Shown: positions 50,601-63,300, counted from the stretch's first letter. The stretch: DNA of 64,000 bases from Pachydiplax longipennis (GCA_036926295.1 JAVFKF010000019.1:8114001-8178000), one strand, 5' to 3'. Translations and numbers: made by a program. Notes: a model not told the origin generated them from the letters alone.

Positions 50601-52403
50601 CTTGAAACTTAGATATCTTTATTGGTCTTTGCTTCGTAAAATTGGGTATGAGACAGCAAGTGGCTTCCCTAAGAAACCATACGAACACAGTTCTGAATAG
50701 ATGAAAGTAATTAACCAGTTCCCAGCTTAATTACGATGTAATCTAAATGGAGGCAGTAACAATCTACCTATGCAAATTATTTATATCCATTTTTTGTGCC
50801 TTATTATATTTCTGTGAGCGAAGTTTTGTTATGAAATAGTGAAGGATGTGAGAAAGAGGAATTTTCATCATTATCTTTTCTTTCTAGTACTTTTCAGAAG
50901 AGTGACTAAGAAATAATGCAAAGCGTAATCAGATTTTTGACATAGAGTAATCTTCTTATTACTCTAGCCAGATTTCATTGCCATGTTACGGTTGAAAATT
51001 ATTAAGGCTTTTCCTGTTTCCACTAATGCAATGGCAGAAAGGCAAGGAAATACTCCTAGACTAGAGAAAATTCAATTGCAAGTGTAATATGATGAGTTAA
51101 TAAGGAAATATGGCAGCTCAAAAGCTAGGCAATGTTTTGTTATTCGTGAAATCATTTCAATTTTAGACTCATAATTCAGATTCCATCCCTTCCATTACAC
51201 ATTTTCCGTCTTTCAAATAAATCATTTCCGCTAGAATGTACTGAGGAATTTCAAAGAAAAATAAATCGGATAACGTCTCTTTGAATTTGTTGCACGTGCC
51301 GAGATATTCAGGTTGACTGTTCGAAGGAATATGACCGTCGAATAGAAAGCGTTTGTGAGCATATTCATGGTAATTTAAATCGCAAACCTTTTTTAGAAAC
51401 TACTCTGTTCATTAAGTATTAGAATCTATAACGAGGGAAATAAAATTAATCATCAGTAACGGAACATGCTGGAACCCGTTAGTTATAAAAATGTTGTGTT
51501 TTGTGTATGATACGCAATAGATATTAGAATGAGCGGTACATACACTCACTGCTACTGTAGGTGCCTAGCTAGTAACCGAGTAGCTTCTAAGTTGATTGGG
51601 AGAAGGTGTTTACAGTAATCATCAAGTTACTCAAGAGGGCATATTTTACTCCAATATAAGGGAAGTGAGGGAAAAACAATGAAAAGATAGAAAATATAAC
51701 ATGTTTTCAACTCTAACGCAAGTTAGTTAGTTTTGATTTATATTATGTCATTTTATGAAGAGAAAGAATGATAAGGGTGCAAGCAAGGGGAAGGGAAAAG
51801 AAGGAAAATAATTTGCGGTCAGGACATTCTCAGAATCCGTTTTTCTAGAAGAGATGAGGAACGTTAATTATGAAGGAAAGATATATATTGGATAAATTAA
51901 TTGACCTCAAAGGAAGAGATGTTCTTTAATTTTGAACTCAAGCTGATCCAGATCTTATTATAGAGCTCATTATATAGAAGTTCTTTTATTTAGAAGATAT
52001 AGGCTTGTTGAGGAACTTATTAAAATATGACGGAATTTGATGGGCTGCGTTTGATAGCGCTGCTTTAATTGTTATAATTAACGGTGTTATCACACGGTTT
52101 ATTTTTCTTGGCTTGTAATTAAGCATCTTCTACATAGTAATAATAATGAAACACCACCTTTAACGTATGAGTGAAATACTTTTAGGATCTACGCTCAACT
52201 ACTTCCGTTTTCACATTCACGATTTGAACTATTGTTAATACTGAAATTAAAATCTGATGACTCCGTTTATCAATGTTGATAATAACTTCGGCGCTATTTA
52301 TTCCGCATATACGCACGAGATAATATTTCTTAGATATAAATTATGTCTTAAGTTGCATGAAATATGAAGTTCCGAGTGGATGAATTGGAGAAAAAAGGTT
52401 TGA
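47661..52403. other. Long AT-rich stretch, no gene seen
   Basis: No open frame over about 60 codons was seen in almost 5 kb, and there are no promoter boxes of Pol III type. A hairpin TTTTCTATT/AATAGAAAA lies at 48828-48851. ATGAAAGGTATCA is directly repeated near 50544 and 50566. A TTATCAA/TTGATAA palindrome lies at 52267-52282 near the end. Confidence 0.6.
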
Positions 52404-52515
52404 ATTTTTCCCTTTTCTTTTGAATTTGAATTGAATGAATTTGAATTAAATTTGAATTTTTGCCTTTTCTTTGGTGAAATTTAAAAATTGAAAATGAAAA
52501 TTTTTTAGCCTTTTT
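52404..52515. repeat. TTTGAATT-type low-complexity repeat
   Basis: Irregular repeats of TTTGAATT/GAATTTGAATT are flanked by two related words CCCTTTTCTTT and GCCTTTTCTTT (about 52420 and 52461). It is a slipped simple repeat. Confidence 0.6.
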
Positions 52516-53650
52516 CTTCGGTATTTTCTAGTTAATTAGCCAATCCTTATCGATAATGGAGAAAAAGCCTCAATTTTCTATCATTCACTCCTTTTGTGAC
52601 GGATTTTGATAGGGAAACGTAACAGTCTGGAATATAGAGTATAAAAATGTACTTTTAGTATGAGACAGCATTTTGAAACAATAAAATTACTCAATAAAAA
52701 ATAATAGAATGTGAAGAAAAAAGCGTTAAAGGATCAATAAATGACATTAGATTCCTTTGTAAGTTATTTGACTTATTTGCGTCTCAAGTTGAGAGATAAA
52801 TCCATGGATAAGAATCAGGAAAACGTCTTCCTTTGATTTCAGTAGCTCGTACACTAAACGGCATCTTTATTGTCTTTATCATTGGAATACCACTTAAGTG
52901 GAACGGGATTCTTTCTGAGTTGATCAACTAAAGCTTATAAATTTCCGTGAAAATTCCTAAGTGGATGGAGGGCGTGTGGGTAGACCAAAAGTATAGCCGC
53001 ATTTTATAAAAAAAGAGCCGTATTATATAAAAAAATTCCGGAGAAAATAAAATTTTCTCAGTGAAGAGAGAGACATGATTGGAGATAAGAGGGGCTTTTA
53101 AAATTGAGGATAAGGTTTCCGACTAAGGCATCGTCTTGTAAAGGTTAAGGAGCTCCAAAAAATATCCCAGGATTTTTGCGAGTTTTTTGGCTTTAGAAGT
53201 TAAGTAAAAAAGGCTTGAAATCAAAATAAAGATTTTCACGAATTAAATGAAGCTTCTGAAATATTTTTGGATGGGTTTTTACTTTGAATTATTATTGAAC
53301 CATAATATATACCCTGATAGCCACCTGACAGCATGTGGTTTAGAGGATTTTAGTGATTATCAAAGGATTTGCTTAGTAATTATTAATTAATTTACATAAA
53401 CAGACATCCATGGCATCGTGGGATTTGTAAATCTTTTTCAGTGCTGTAATGCTAGTCCATGTTGATACAAAGATATTTCGTAGAATGAAGGCTTAAAGAC
53501 GACTCAAAATTAACTGATGAAAATTTTTAATTTCGCTCTTGCAGAACACATAAACGAACTAAAAATTCTTCAAAATTTACATCAGAAATATTTCTGGAAA
53601 TTCTCATTATCATTAACGAATCAATTATCAATTTAAATCGTAAATATTTA
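52516..53650. other. AT-rich non-coding DNA
   Basis: A short near-duplication (CATTTTATAAAAAAAGAGCCG and TATTATATAAAAAAATTCCG type words, 53000-53040) is the only structure noticed. Confidence 0.5.
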
Positions 53651-53748
53651 TACCCCCATCGGGAGTCGAACCCGGGACCAAAGTCGAATGCGTTTCCAGA
53701 AGCTGAGACACTCAAATTGAATTAAATTCATTCCAATGAGAGAGTAGC
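53651..53748 (-). mobile_element. Partial family A SINE with 5' leader
   Basis: On the minus strand a leader (CTCTCTCATTGGAATG, then TTTAATTCAATTTG) like the one at 38.2 kb precedes a head that has lost most of its A-box segment. It passes from CAGCTTCTGG straight to AAACGCATTCGACTTTGG. The B box region GTCCCGGGTTCGACTCCCGA is intact, with a consensus GGTTCGACTCC. The GGGGGTATAAATAT that follows does not keep the conserved CTCAG tail word seen in the other copies. This is an internally deleted, probably dead copy, but it shows that the leader travels with the head. Confidence 0.65.
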
Positions 53749-53972
53749 CACCAAGTTAAGACCATAACAGTAGTATTTAATTGAATTCCTTTGCAAACTT
53801 GAGTGCAAACAAATGTATACGCAGTACATCCATCCCTGGCGAGATAAGAACCGAGAGTAATAACTGTTAGTCAGGGTGGATCCATCTTTCTACGACCTTC
53901 GGGAAAAGCCGTAAAGTGTATCCATAAAAATTGCAACACCAATGTTTTCACCGTCCAAGAGAAAGTAAGAGG

Positions 53973-54533
53973 ATGCCGGAAATATACGTACTTCATCGAG
54001 AAAAGAGAGGGTCAAATCTACAGCTCCTTCGGAAATGGATGGAGTCGCATAAATTCGCCTTTATCGCTGACCTTGGAAGCTCTTCTACGGATCCTTCCTT
54101 AGCTACCTCAGAGCCACCTATCGGTAGGTCATGGCAAAAGGGTTCGAGAAAAGGAGCCTCAAAGGGTGCGATCGATGCCAAAGTGCTCCACAAAGAAGCA
54201 CTCGCCCCCCGGGGTCTCTTGGGACCACCGAGGAAGCTTATTTTCGAATTTAAAGGTGTCCTAAATGGAATGTCCCTTGTGAGAACCACGTTGCGTCATG
54301 CTCAGTGCCAAAAGAAGCATGACCTAAGAATGGAAAAGGAATGTTTGAGCTCATGTTCTCGACCGAAGGACAAAAAGCTGATTGAGTCTGCTTGTGTCCA
54401 CCTCCGGAACCGTCCCAAAGAGATTATCCAACCTCTTAGTCTGATCCGGTTCATTTACTGTAGGATGGGTCAGCAGGCGTGTGACAAGGGTGATTTTTCT
54501 TTCCTTCCTTTGATTCCACTTGGATTCGTGTGA
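53973..54533 (+). CDS. Longest open frame in the window, product unknown
   Basis: An ATG at 53973 opens 186 codons to a TGA ending at 54533. The frame is open further upstream from 53931 but without an earlier ATG. The protein would be basic, rich in Arg, Lys, Ser, Pro and Leu, with GSRKGASKGAIDAK and ALAPRGLLGPPRK stretches and five cysteines after residue 100. There is no signal peptide, membrane segment or domain that I recognise. The DNA is less AT-rich than its surroundings, which lowers stop density, and a 98-codon frame is open on the other strand, so the frame is not proof of a gene. No TATA box, polyadenylation context or splice pairing is convincing. A decayed transposon gene or gene fragment are alternatives. 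Confidence 0.2.
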   Translation: MPEIYVLHREKRGSNLQLLRKWMESHKFAFIADLGSSSTDPSLATSEPPIGRSWQKGSRKGASKGAIDAKVLHKEALAPRGLLGPPRKLIFEFKGVLNGMSLVRTTLRHAQCQKKHDLRMEKECLSSCSRPKDKKLIESACVHLRNRPKEIIQPLSLIRFIYCRMGQQACDKGDFSFLPLIPLGFV

Positions 54534-54558
54534 GCTAAGAGATGCGGCTCATGGAAGC

Positions 54559-54766
54559 GTACTTAGATTGACTATTCCAAATTGTTGACTACGTCTATGG
54601 GAGGTAATCTCACACAATACATCTATGTTACGATAGTATAATACCTTAACATTGAAGAGTACGTACTCGTTGATTAACTATTGCAGATAGTTGACTACCT
54701 CTGTCCAAGTTAATCTCATTTATTACATCTAGGTTAAGATGCTATCATATTTTAACGAATTTACAA
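54559..54766. repeat. Diverged 104 bp tandem duplication
   Basis: The segment starting GTACTTAGATTGACTATT at 54559 is followed at 54663 by a second copy starting GTACTCGTTGATTAACTATT. Shared blocks occur in the same order: GTTGACTAC, TCT, TAATCTCA, TACATCTA, GTTA, GAT and TTAAC. Spacing is preserved almost throughout and identity is roughly two thirds to three quarters by eye, so the duplication is old. It lies just after the longest open frame. Confidence 0.75.
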
Positions 54767-57289
54767 ACGAAAAACATCGATCATAAGTGATAAGAATTAT
54801 TTTGGGTAGTATTAAGATAAGAATTGTTTGTTATTAGTAGATCTTTTTGCGGTAATGAAATGCTAGACTAGACTAGACTGCTAAACTGTATTGGAAAAGA
54901 TGTTAAATAGAACGTATTTATTAAGGTTAATTCTAGGTGACACTGATAAACCTTGAATAATAATACGAAGGTGGAGAAATAAACTTTTTCTTTTTATAAA
55001 AAGGTCTATCCGCATCTAAATGTAAGTAATATTTCCACAAATATAATCCGCGAATTGCATTTCTGTGGAATTCAGATAAATATTGCTTAAAGAATGGATA
55101 TGTATTATCCCAATAACTCTCACGATTCATTTTTCATATGTGGATAATATAATTCGTTAATATAAAGTCAGTTACATCATCGAGCTACTTTCGGACAATC
55201 ATCAATGTTTGAAGGTAATGTATCTGCATTCTTAAATAAATTGCTTACGCTTCCTACGCATATATACTTATGGAAATTTTTGAGATCGAATTTTTAATAT
55301 TTCTGAAATCAACCACCAATTCCGTTGCAAAAGGAATAATACCTTCTCTTAAAATAATATTTGAAAAGTGGATTAGATGACGAAATTGAGGTTGAATAGA
55401 GGAATGAAAGGAATGAATCTTTGCTATTATTTGTTTATTTAAATTTTTTAAGGAGGAAGATTCGGCGAAAGACGGGGCTGTTTCACAAATGTAAAATATC
55501 AGAGAATGGAACGTATTCATGTTAGTTACTTAGTGACATTTTTATCTATAACATAACAAGATAAGAAATCTAACTTCATGGAAAGATAACCAACATGGTT
55601 TTCTTAAACCCTAATGCTGGATAAACAACTGCATACTAAGTAAATGCAGATAATGTAGCAACATTAAAATCACCTAGTGGATACCCTCTGTGTACTCATT
55701 TCAACCGAATAATAAAGGTAAACATTCCTACTGTACAGTATATGCAAGCTTAGTACGAAACTTCTGCGTGATCTCATACACGTACACATCAGAGAGTGAG
55801 CAAACTTCTCCTTAGAGTTTCATAAACTTATTTATCGGCTAAGGTTTAAGGATTATTGCTATCGCCAAAAGTTTAGTGTTTTGAAATAATGTACTTAGGG
55901 TAACACAGAGGATGAAATTTTCTTCCTCCCTTAAAAATTGACTTATCACGTGTGGCTTTGAAAATTCTCATAAATGTATCCTGAAATGTACTTAAGAATG
56001 CACAAATGTAACGTTATGAAAATAAGTGAAACTGAATCTATGCAGAACTAAATTGTTTATTTTATGGTTTGGAATACTTTAATGAAGCTCTGCTACATCA
56101 CAAGCTAAATTTATTCCTATTTATATTTCAGATGAATGGTTTATACTACTATTATTACAATTTTACAGCGGGTTGAATTTTTTTTCGACAAAACAGCAAG
56201 AACTGAAAAGAAAGAATCTCTTTCAGAAACAGGAAAATTATACCAGCACTCACTACCGTTTTCTATCGAATATCGGAAACCGATATTGAGCATAAAGAAG
56301 ATATTCAAATGAAATTACCTCTCAAAATTTGACGTTTGGAACGGCAAACTACATTGCCTCGCTGATATCTGGCAATCAGAAATATAGGTCATGATCTCTT
56401 ATAATATACCCAAAAATAGGCAAAGCAAAAAATACCCAGAGTCTCCAGTTACTGTTAAAAAAGAAAAGACTTTTTCGTTCTCGTATCGGAAATTCAGCCT
56501 CGTAAGATCATTCATATGAATAGTTAAAGATGGAACCACTCTCTGTTTGCTCATCAAGGAAGAGCTTCCAAATTGTGTCCGCTCGGATTGAAAAAGCAAA
56601 AGGAATATCTGAGATTTAACTATACATAGGGATAGAAATTTTAAAGAAAAGGCATAACAAAGGCAGTTTGAAAATGACTGGAATTTTTGAAAAAACATTT
56701 CTCTGATAAATACGACCGATATATGTTCGCAATCATTTTAAGAGAAACGTATTACTTATGTGATTAAAAAAATTGATCGGAAAAATAATTAAAATGTGGT
56801 TTTCTTCATTTTGAGACTTTTCTTCTTCGAAATGCCATGTTCTTTTACCCTGGAAGAACAAGGGTTTGAAATAAGACAAGATACAGATGCAACTTGAACT
56901 CCCCTGAATTAGCCCAGCATTCCAACAGGCGCTATTGACGCAGTTTAGGGAATTGCAGTTGATTACAACTGAAACCATTTCAACAGTAGAAAAGACTTAG
57001 AGAGAGAAATTCCATCAGAGAATAGAGGAATTTCAAATTTCTTAATATTGTTTTACATACCAAAACATATTCGGAGCTGATGAATTCTGATAGTTTTTGG
57101 CGGATATCTCACATATACATTAACGTTTGACTCTTGAAAACTGCAACCTGATTACATAAGATATGGAAATGCTTAAAATCAATTGGTTACTTCTTTAAGA
57201 ATATCTTTTAATAGCAAAATAAGTATAGCTAAACTTCAGAGCTTGATTTGATTCCCTATGGCAATCCTCCAGCTATAGAAATTCTTCAA
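54767..57289. other. AT-rich non-coding DNA
   Basis: A TAGAC triplication (54864-54879) is the only simple repeat. Frames of 65-99 codons on the minus strand (for example 56399-56698) lack recognisable content. Confidence 0.55.
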
Positions 57290-57720
57290 AAACAACCCCA
57301 AAGGGTATGCACTCTCCGAATCTATATCTCAGTTCCATGATTTCCCAGTAAACAACGTCCCAGTTGCATTCAGACCAAAACTTTCCGAGTCGGCAGACTT
57401 TAGTCTCGGTCGATTGGAAAATACAGTTTGGAACGACTATCCCGAAAAAGTTTCCCTCTGCCCGGTTGAAAAATCGCATTTCCGACTTACTCTCGAGACG
57501 GCGGCAAATAAATTTCCCGGAGACTTCACGCTGAGAAGCGGTTGTTCTCTCGCCGAGGGGCGGCGCTGGGGAGGCCGCTAAATTGCGTCGTGTAGTAGTC
57601 AAATGGGGCGGTATATCCCCCTCCTCAGGAGGCAATAAGAAGATCACGTCTCGAGGAATTACGCAGGGTCTTTATGAGTGCAGAACAAGTTTTAGAGCGT
57701 GTCTCGAATGCCCAATTGTC
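57290..57720. other. CpG-bearing composition island
   Basis: This stretch is less AT-rich, with GC-rich cores at 57540-57580 (GCCGAGGGGCGGCGCTGGGG). A minus-strand frame stays open for 124 codons (57273-57647) but begins at a GTG. It contains a donor-like GTAAGT on the minus strand near 57492, so a short exon ending there is possible though unsupported. A regulatory island or the first exon of a gene reading leftwards are alternatives. Confidence 0.25.
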
Positions 57721-60700
57721 AATGAGCAAACGTGAGATTGTCCCAATTCCACAGAAACATTCTTCTTCCACGAGTTTCTCTTACTTCAAGTCGTTCCCAG
57801 ATTTAAGTTTGTAAGTTTAAGGTACACATGATGTTTGGGAAAGAGAGAACAGTGCTAATAGGTGGAATGTGTACACTCATACATTATTTCTAATTCACTC
57901 AAGCTTCTACAGCTTCTTTCCGGAAGAAGTTAGTAATGTAAAGATTTATTCAGCTTTCAAATCCAAGGTACTTATTTACTCTGATCTTTAGCAGCGGCAT
58001 TAATTACAATTTCAACAGTGAATAGCACTAGTAACCGTGTTTTAATCAAGAAATTTTATTCTTAGTTCTAACTTACTGTTGACCTCTCGATTTTTTCTAA
58101 TATTTTAAAAATAAAATAGGATAGCCTTAGATTGCTCGTAGATTCAGTTAATTCTCGTGAGAATGTGTAGATGAAAATATGAATATTTACATGAATAACA
58201 TATACGAATGAATATATACGTGCATAACAATCACGTTTTTCTCTGTTAGCATTCAAAATCCGTCTTGAGTTGAAGTTCGCCTCTGAAATTCTCTACATAC
58301 GTACTTCATTCGCTTAAAATAAAGCCATTTTTATTTGAAATCTTTTACTACCCAAAGTAAAATTTTCACTATCTTTAAGATGCATATCAAATCCAGATTC
58401 AAAGACCTTACTTTTTCAAAAGAATACTTTTATAAGAAAATTCATACATAAGTAAGGTTTTCATTATCTTTTTTCTCACTTTTCGATTGTAAATGAAAGG
58501 TTTTAGCACTCCAGTTGATGTGAATTAATGTACAAGAGATGTATTCGGGATTATTCATCCTCTTCTATTCTCTAAAACTTAGCTCAAGAATAATATTAAT
58601 TTTCATCTGAACAAAGGTTTCCTCACTTTATGAACAATTGACGGCTGTGATTCTCGGATCGGCTGCGAGAATTTTCACAATGGAAAAGATTGCTGGAGCT
58701 TCATTTCATTTTTCGTCTTGAATAGTCATGAATGCACACGATAAAAATAAACTCCCTTTTGAAATGGTCGCGGAGAGCCAAGTTAAATCCTTAACAGTTC
58801 GATGAACGCATTGTGATCGGTGAATAGCGAGAAATATTTTTATCTGCCATGAAAAAAGGAAAAGGCTCTATTTTCTCTTTTCATTTATTTTTACTTTTTT
58901 TCTAAATTTCACCTTTGTTCTTTAGTGAGCCTCATTTACTATTTTCTGATTTGGAAGTCCGCGCTCAGAGCATTAAACTGCGTTCTACTACTTCATACAT
59001 TTATATCGCTAAATTGTATCACAGATATAAATAAATGCATACATTTTTGAGTAGCGATATAAAATTACATTAGCGCGAATTTCTTCCAGTTCACCTAACA
59101 ATTACTGAACGAAATGTTTCGAAATTTTATCCCAAGATATTAAAATGAAATTTTGCGATTGACTTTCAGTTTAATAAAATCTCTGAGGAAATATTTCGGG
59201 TGCATTCCATTAGATCAATTAAAAATCTTTCGCTAGACTTTACGCTCTTTTCCCCGCTGATTCCCTCGATAACATCAGTTAATCTACCAACACAGAAATG
59301 TAAGCCATAAAATAAAGGAGAAATATTTCGAAGATTAATCAGCAATTAAAGCATTTTGAAAACAGCGTCGAATACATCACATCGTTGATAGGCAGAAATC
59401 ATGATCAAGAGCTTCTATTTTTTCACTCAATAAAATATCAAAGCAGAAATCAAAGAATTTGCTCGTATATTTATAGAGAGATGACGGAATTGCACTGACA
59501 TCTGGAATAGCAAAGGTCGTGAAATTCTTTGCTCTCGGCTGTCGAAAAACGTCGCTAATTATCTCACAAAAGCGCTGTGGAAAGAGGAAATTTTCGTCGA
59601 ATCGCAGGAGCCAATTAGCAAATTTTTGAATCCTTTTTGGATCAATCGGAGTCCTTCAAATGATCCATGAACGGTAATACGCCTCCGTGCGCTCATTGGC
59701 TCGAAAGAGTGCACACATTTCGCCGTAAATCACTGAAAATATCTCCTCTTTTCCCTTCCATTCCGTCGTCCATCTTCATTATCTCCTACCCATTCCGTGA
59801 AATCTGCGAGGGAATATCTAAAAATACCGTCATCACACAAATACGCTCACTCTAATATCTGTGCGAGACTGCAGATGTTTCGCGAATGGAAAAGAATTTC
59901 TCTGGCCTCTGTTTCAAGGCCGTAATTTTATTTCCACGGGATTTAATAATAATATATTTTTTGAAATTTTAAATCTTCAAATCAGGTCTTCCTTTAAATA
60001 GTCATGCTTTACAATTTTACGTTCCTAAATACCAGCTGAAAAAACGGAAAAAATTTGGTGTTAAGGAATATGACATTTAGTAGTGTCCCAAGGTATCTAT
60101 TTTATTTTATGAGGCATTTTGTTAAAAAATATCATGTATATTAATGTTTATCATGTTCAAAATTCCTTCAAAGTGTGCTATATTTTATTCCTATACTTAC
60201 AGTTTTCCAAAATTTTAATTCTTGAATATTATACCGAAGAATAAATGTAAATTATTCCATTTGTCAGCATAGGCTAGAAGGAATTGTCATGCTATTCGTG
60301 ATTTCGTATATTATTTAACTAAGACCCTTGTCCGACTTTATGCTCTACTTTATAGTGAATTTAATAATTTATTTCGCGATCATTTCCTTTATTTAATCAT
60401 AGATGGAATTTAGACTATCCTACAATTATATCACCTTTTTTCCTATGTATGCAAATCATGATATGAGCTCTACCGTTCTCCTGTCATTGCATTATCTCCT
60501 TAGGTACTCGTGTCCTTTCTAATTTTCCCAATGCTTCATTTGCATATAAGAGTTTCACCCAAAAATCCTTCAGATTTCAGATCCGTATTTAATTCCACCT
60601 CCGAAACATTACTTCCACAGGGATATCTATACTTGAAACGCCATTCGCAGATTTCACACCTGACAAACTGAATGTTAAAAGTCTTTATTAAAGCGAGATA

Positions 60701-61369
60701 GAGACTAAAAAGTCTCTTCTTCCATCCAACCTATCATCAGTCATATTAATAAAAACCTAAATAATCTATGAGTAAATATAAAAGTAAAATTTAGAAGGAG
60801 TTGTGGATGTAAAAATTCGTAAAGTGATATTTGTAAAAACGATCCTCAGCAGGAGAGAACCCGCAAAATGGGGGATATGAAAAATCTGAGCAAAACTACT
60901 GATATTACAAGCTAAAATATAAAAAATAAAATGCGTAAGACATGGAAATCACAAGAGAAGTACTATGGCAAAACGATTTGAAATGATATCATTAACTGGA
61001 CACATAGCAATAATTCACTTAGGTCTAAATAAACAATAGAAATCTCAAGAAGATTATCATTTTAAACATACTACAAAGCATTCCAAAATTAAAATCGTTT
61101 AAAAATAAAAGCAGGAATATACGACAGAAAAAGAACTAATAAGATATTAATGGAATTAAAAATAATGAACTATTATAATGAATTATTAAATTATTCATAA
61201 TTTTATCCATTAACAGATGGTAGTTTAACTGGTATTTTTAACTTCTAAATTTGAGAATATATAAATGGATTGAAGAGGGGATATGATAAAAGGTTATTGC
61301 TATAATAGAGATTCCCACGGATAAGAACTAAATTTAGATTTTTGAAGTGAAGGGGATGTGAATGCTTGC
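57721..61369. other. Non-coding DNA with mild composition islands
   Basis: The parts 58620-58830 and 59480-59890 are less AT-rich and CpG-bearing, the rest very AT-rich. No open frame over about 65 codons, Pol III box or terminal repeat was recognised. Confidence 0.5.
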
Positions 61370-61800
61370 ATCCTCAATTAGAACTTGAGATAAGGATGAA
61401 TGGAGTCCCTCCGATGTTATTTCGAGAGTTTCCCTTCTTTTCTCGGAGATCAAGTCCTCTTGTGGATTTCATTATCCAACTTTAAAATTCTCCTCGGGGG
61501 ATACTTATTTATGCAATCCAGTCTCGCCTGCCACTGATGCCATTCTCCCATCCAGGACTAGTTATGATTCCTCGTTGGCTTCCTCTTCCCTTACAATAAG
61601 TGCCAACTCAATGATGTAACCCTTTTATCCATTTTGCGATGATGAATTTTATTTCGCACTTTGGTAGTCGGGCGGTGAATAAAAGTTTCGTCCACATCAG
61701 AATGCCATAGGCGATTCGAACGTCGAGATGTGACTGAGAATGGGAAAACAATGCTGCCCTCCGTTTCTCCCGTCTTCTGTAACTTGACGTCATAGCCATC
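61370..61800. other. Composition island with a CRE palindrome
   Basis: This moderately GC-rich stretch lies between AT-rich flanks, without a long open frame. It ends near a perfect TGACGTCA (61785-61792). It is a possible cis-regulatory region, judged by composition and that one motif. Confidence 0.25.
61785..61792. promoter_or_regulatory. CRE palindrome TGACGTCA
   Basis: This is a full 8-base cAMP-response element, the binding site of CREB/ATF bZIP factors. It is the only perfect copy I noticed in the window. Occupancy cannot be judged from sequence. Confidence 0.25.
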
Positions 61801-62929
61801 AAATCAATCCTAAATTACCTTCAATATCATGTTAATCAAACATTTAGCCATATTACGCATTTACTTAATATGAAGTACTGTACGTAATTTACGAATTTTA
61901 ATGTCTACTTATAAATGATATATTTTAGTTTCGGTTCACTTTCTACAAACCAAGACAAACAGAAACTAAGAAGAGATAAAATCAATAATAAATAGTTAAC
62001 AATTATTAAATAAATAGAATCACACGCATTTTCTTTCATTTTTAGACATATACGGCGTTGTAGAAATAGGGTTCTTTAAGTTTGTTGGTCTTATTGAAAG
62101 TAAATGGTTGTTCTCCGTATTGTGATGATTTTGCTGATGATTTTAACATATAATACATTGATTGACTTAAATGTATTTAAAGAGGAATGTAATATGCTAT
62201 ATTTTTAACAGTCAGAATTTGATCATTTAAGGAAAGATAGTATTCAGAAATAGCATACACATTACGAGCATTCACAGAAAATTAACGACATGCGTTTAAA
62301 GAACATGAAAAATGTTCTTTCTAACTCATGTTTACAGTCTCTTTTGGAATAAATAAGGAATTAATAAGGGATAGATACATGTACATTTCTCTTTCATTAA
62401 CTATTCAACCACACATTGATTAATAATCCTCATTCGTTCAGCAAGACTTTCGTTTGCTAATGGTGGAGGGGCCTGATCTCACTTTCCAAATGTATATTTT
62501 ATAAAATTTGACCTTATAATGAAATTATTACAGAATAATACTCAGTGAAAATTTGATATTACCTATTACCTATATTTAGACACAAAATTCACTTCTTTAA
62601 TTTAACTTACTATTAATATCCTATAATTTGAATTGACCTTAATAATTTTAAAATTGATGAAATTTCACATCATGCGTTTTATAATAATGATTCTGGAAAA
62701 GATCGAAATAGCAAATAAAATTTTTCCGAAATTTATAATAAATGAAACTGTAGTTGAGTGGTACAATGTAATCAACTTCCTATCATTAGCTTGATTTGTC
62801 ATAACAACGAAATTCTAGCCAACTTTCTTTTAGCTGTGCATTCATTACTGCTAATACAGTTATGAATACACAACTGTTCCAATTAAAAAAAAAATTCCAT
62901 CGAAAATTTTGTCGAGTGATAATGAGTGA
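61801..62929. other. AT-rich non-coding DNA
   Basis: Contains a perfect 9 bp hairpin, AAAGAACAT/ATGTTCTTT, with a GAAAA loop (62298-62320) and an A10 run near 62886. No gene was seen. Confidence 0.55.
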
Positions 62930-63300
62930 TGTACGTGCGTATTTCTCCGGAATTTCGAAATTCATTCCCTAATTTCGTCCGCTTTTGTCGAAATTATGGT
63001 TTTGGGCCCGCGTGCAAAATAACCTCATCATTACAATTTCGGATTCCCATTTCAATCCATTCGTGAGAAAGCACCACTCGAATTTCCACGACAGTTAATT
63101 CCCGTGAAAACGAACGCTCGTCGCGTGACAGCTTGAATGGGGAAGGAACCTCTCCAAATGTGTCCTTTAAGCAGCTCTCTTACTAACGATGAACAGGAAT
63201 CGTTAATCACTTTCAATGACGAGCTCTTGTCCGCCATATAAATGAATCACTGGACCAAAATAACTCGATCTCAGTATCCAGAGAGGTCTCGTCCGGAATT
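62930..63300. other. Mild composition island with 14-base palindrome
   Basis: This stretch is less AT-rich and CpG-bearing, with GAATTTCGAAATTC, a perfect palindrome, at 62950-62963 and two further TTTCG(A/T) words nearby. No coding evidence. Confidence 0.25.

Noticed and set aside
57273..57647. 124-codon minus-strand frame as a gene
   Set aside because: No ATG at its start, no recognisable domain, and it lies in a less AT-rich island where stops are rare. A short exon cannot be excluded but is not supported.
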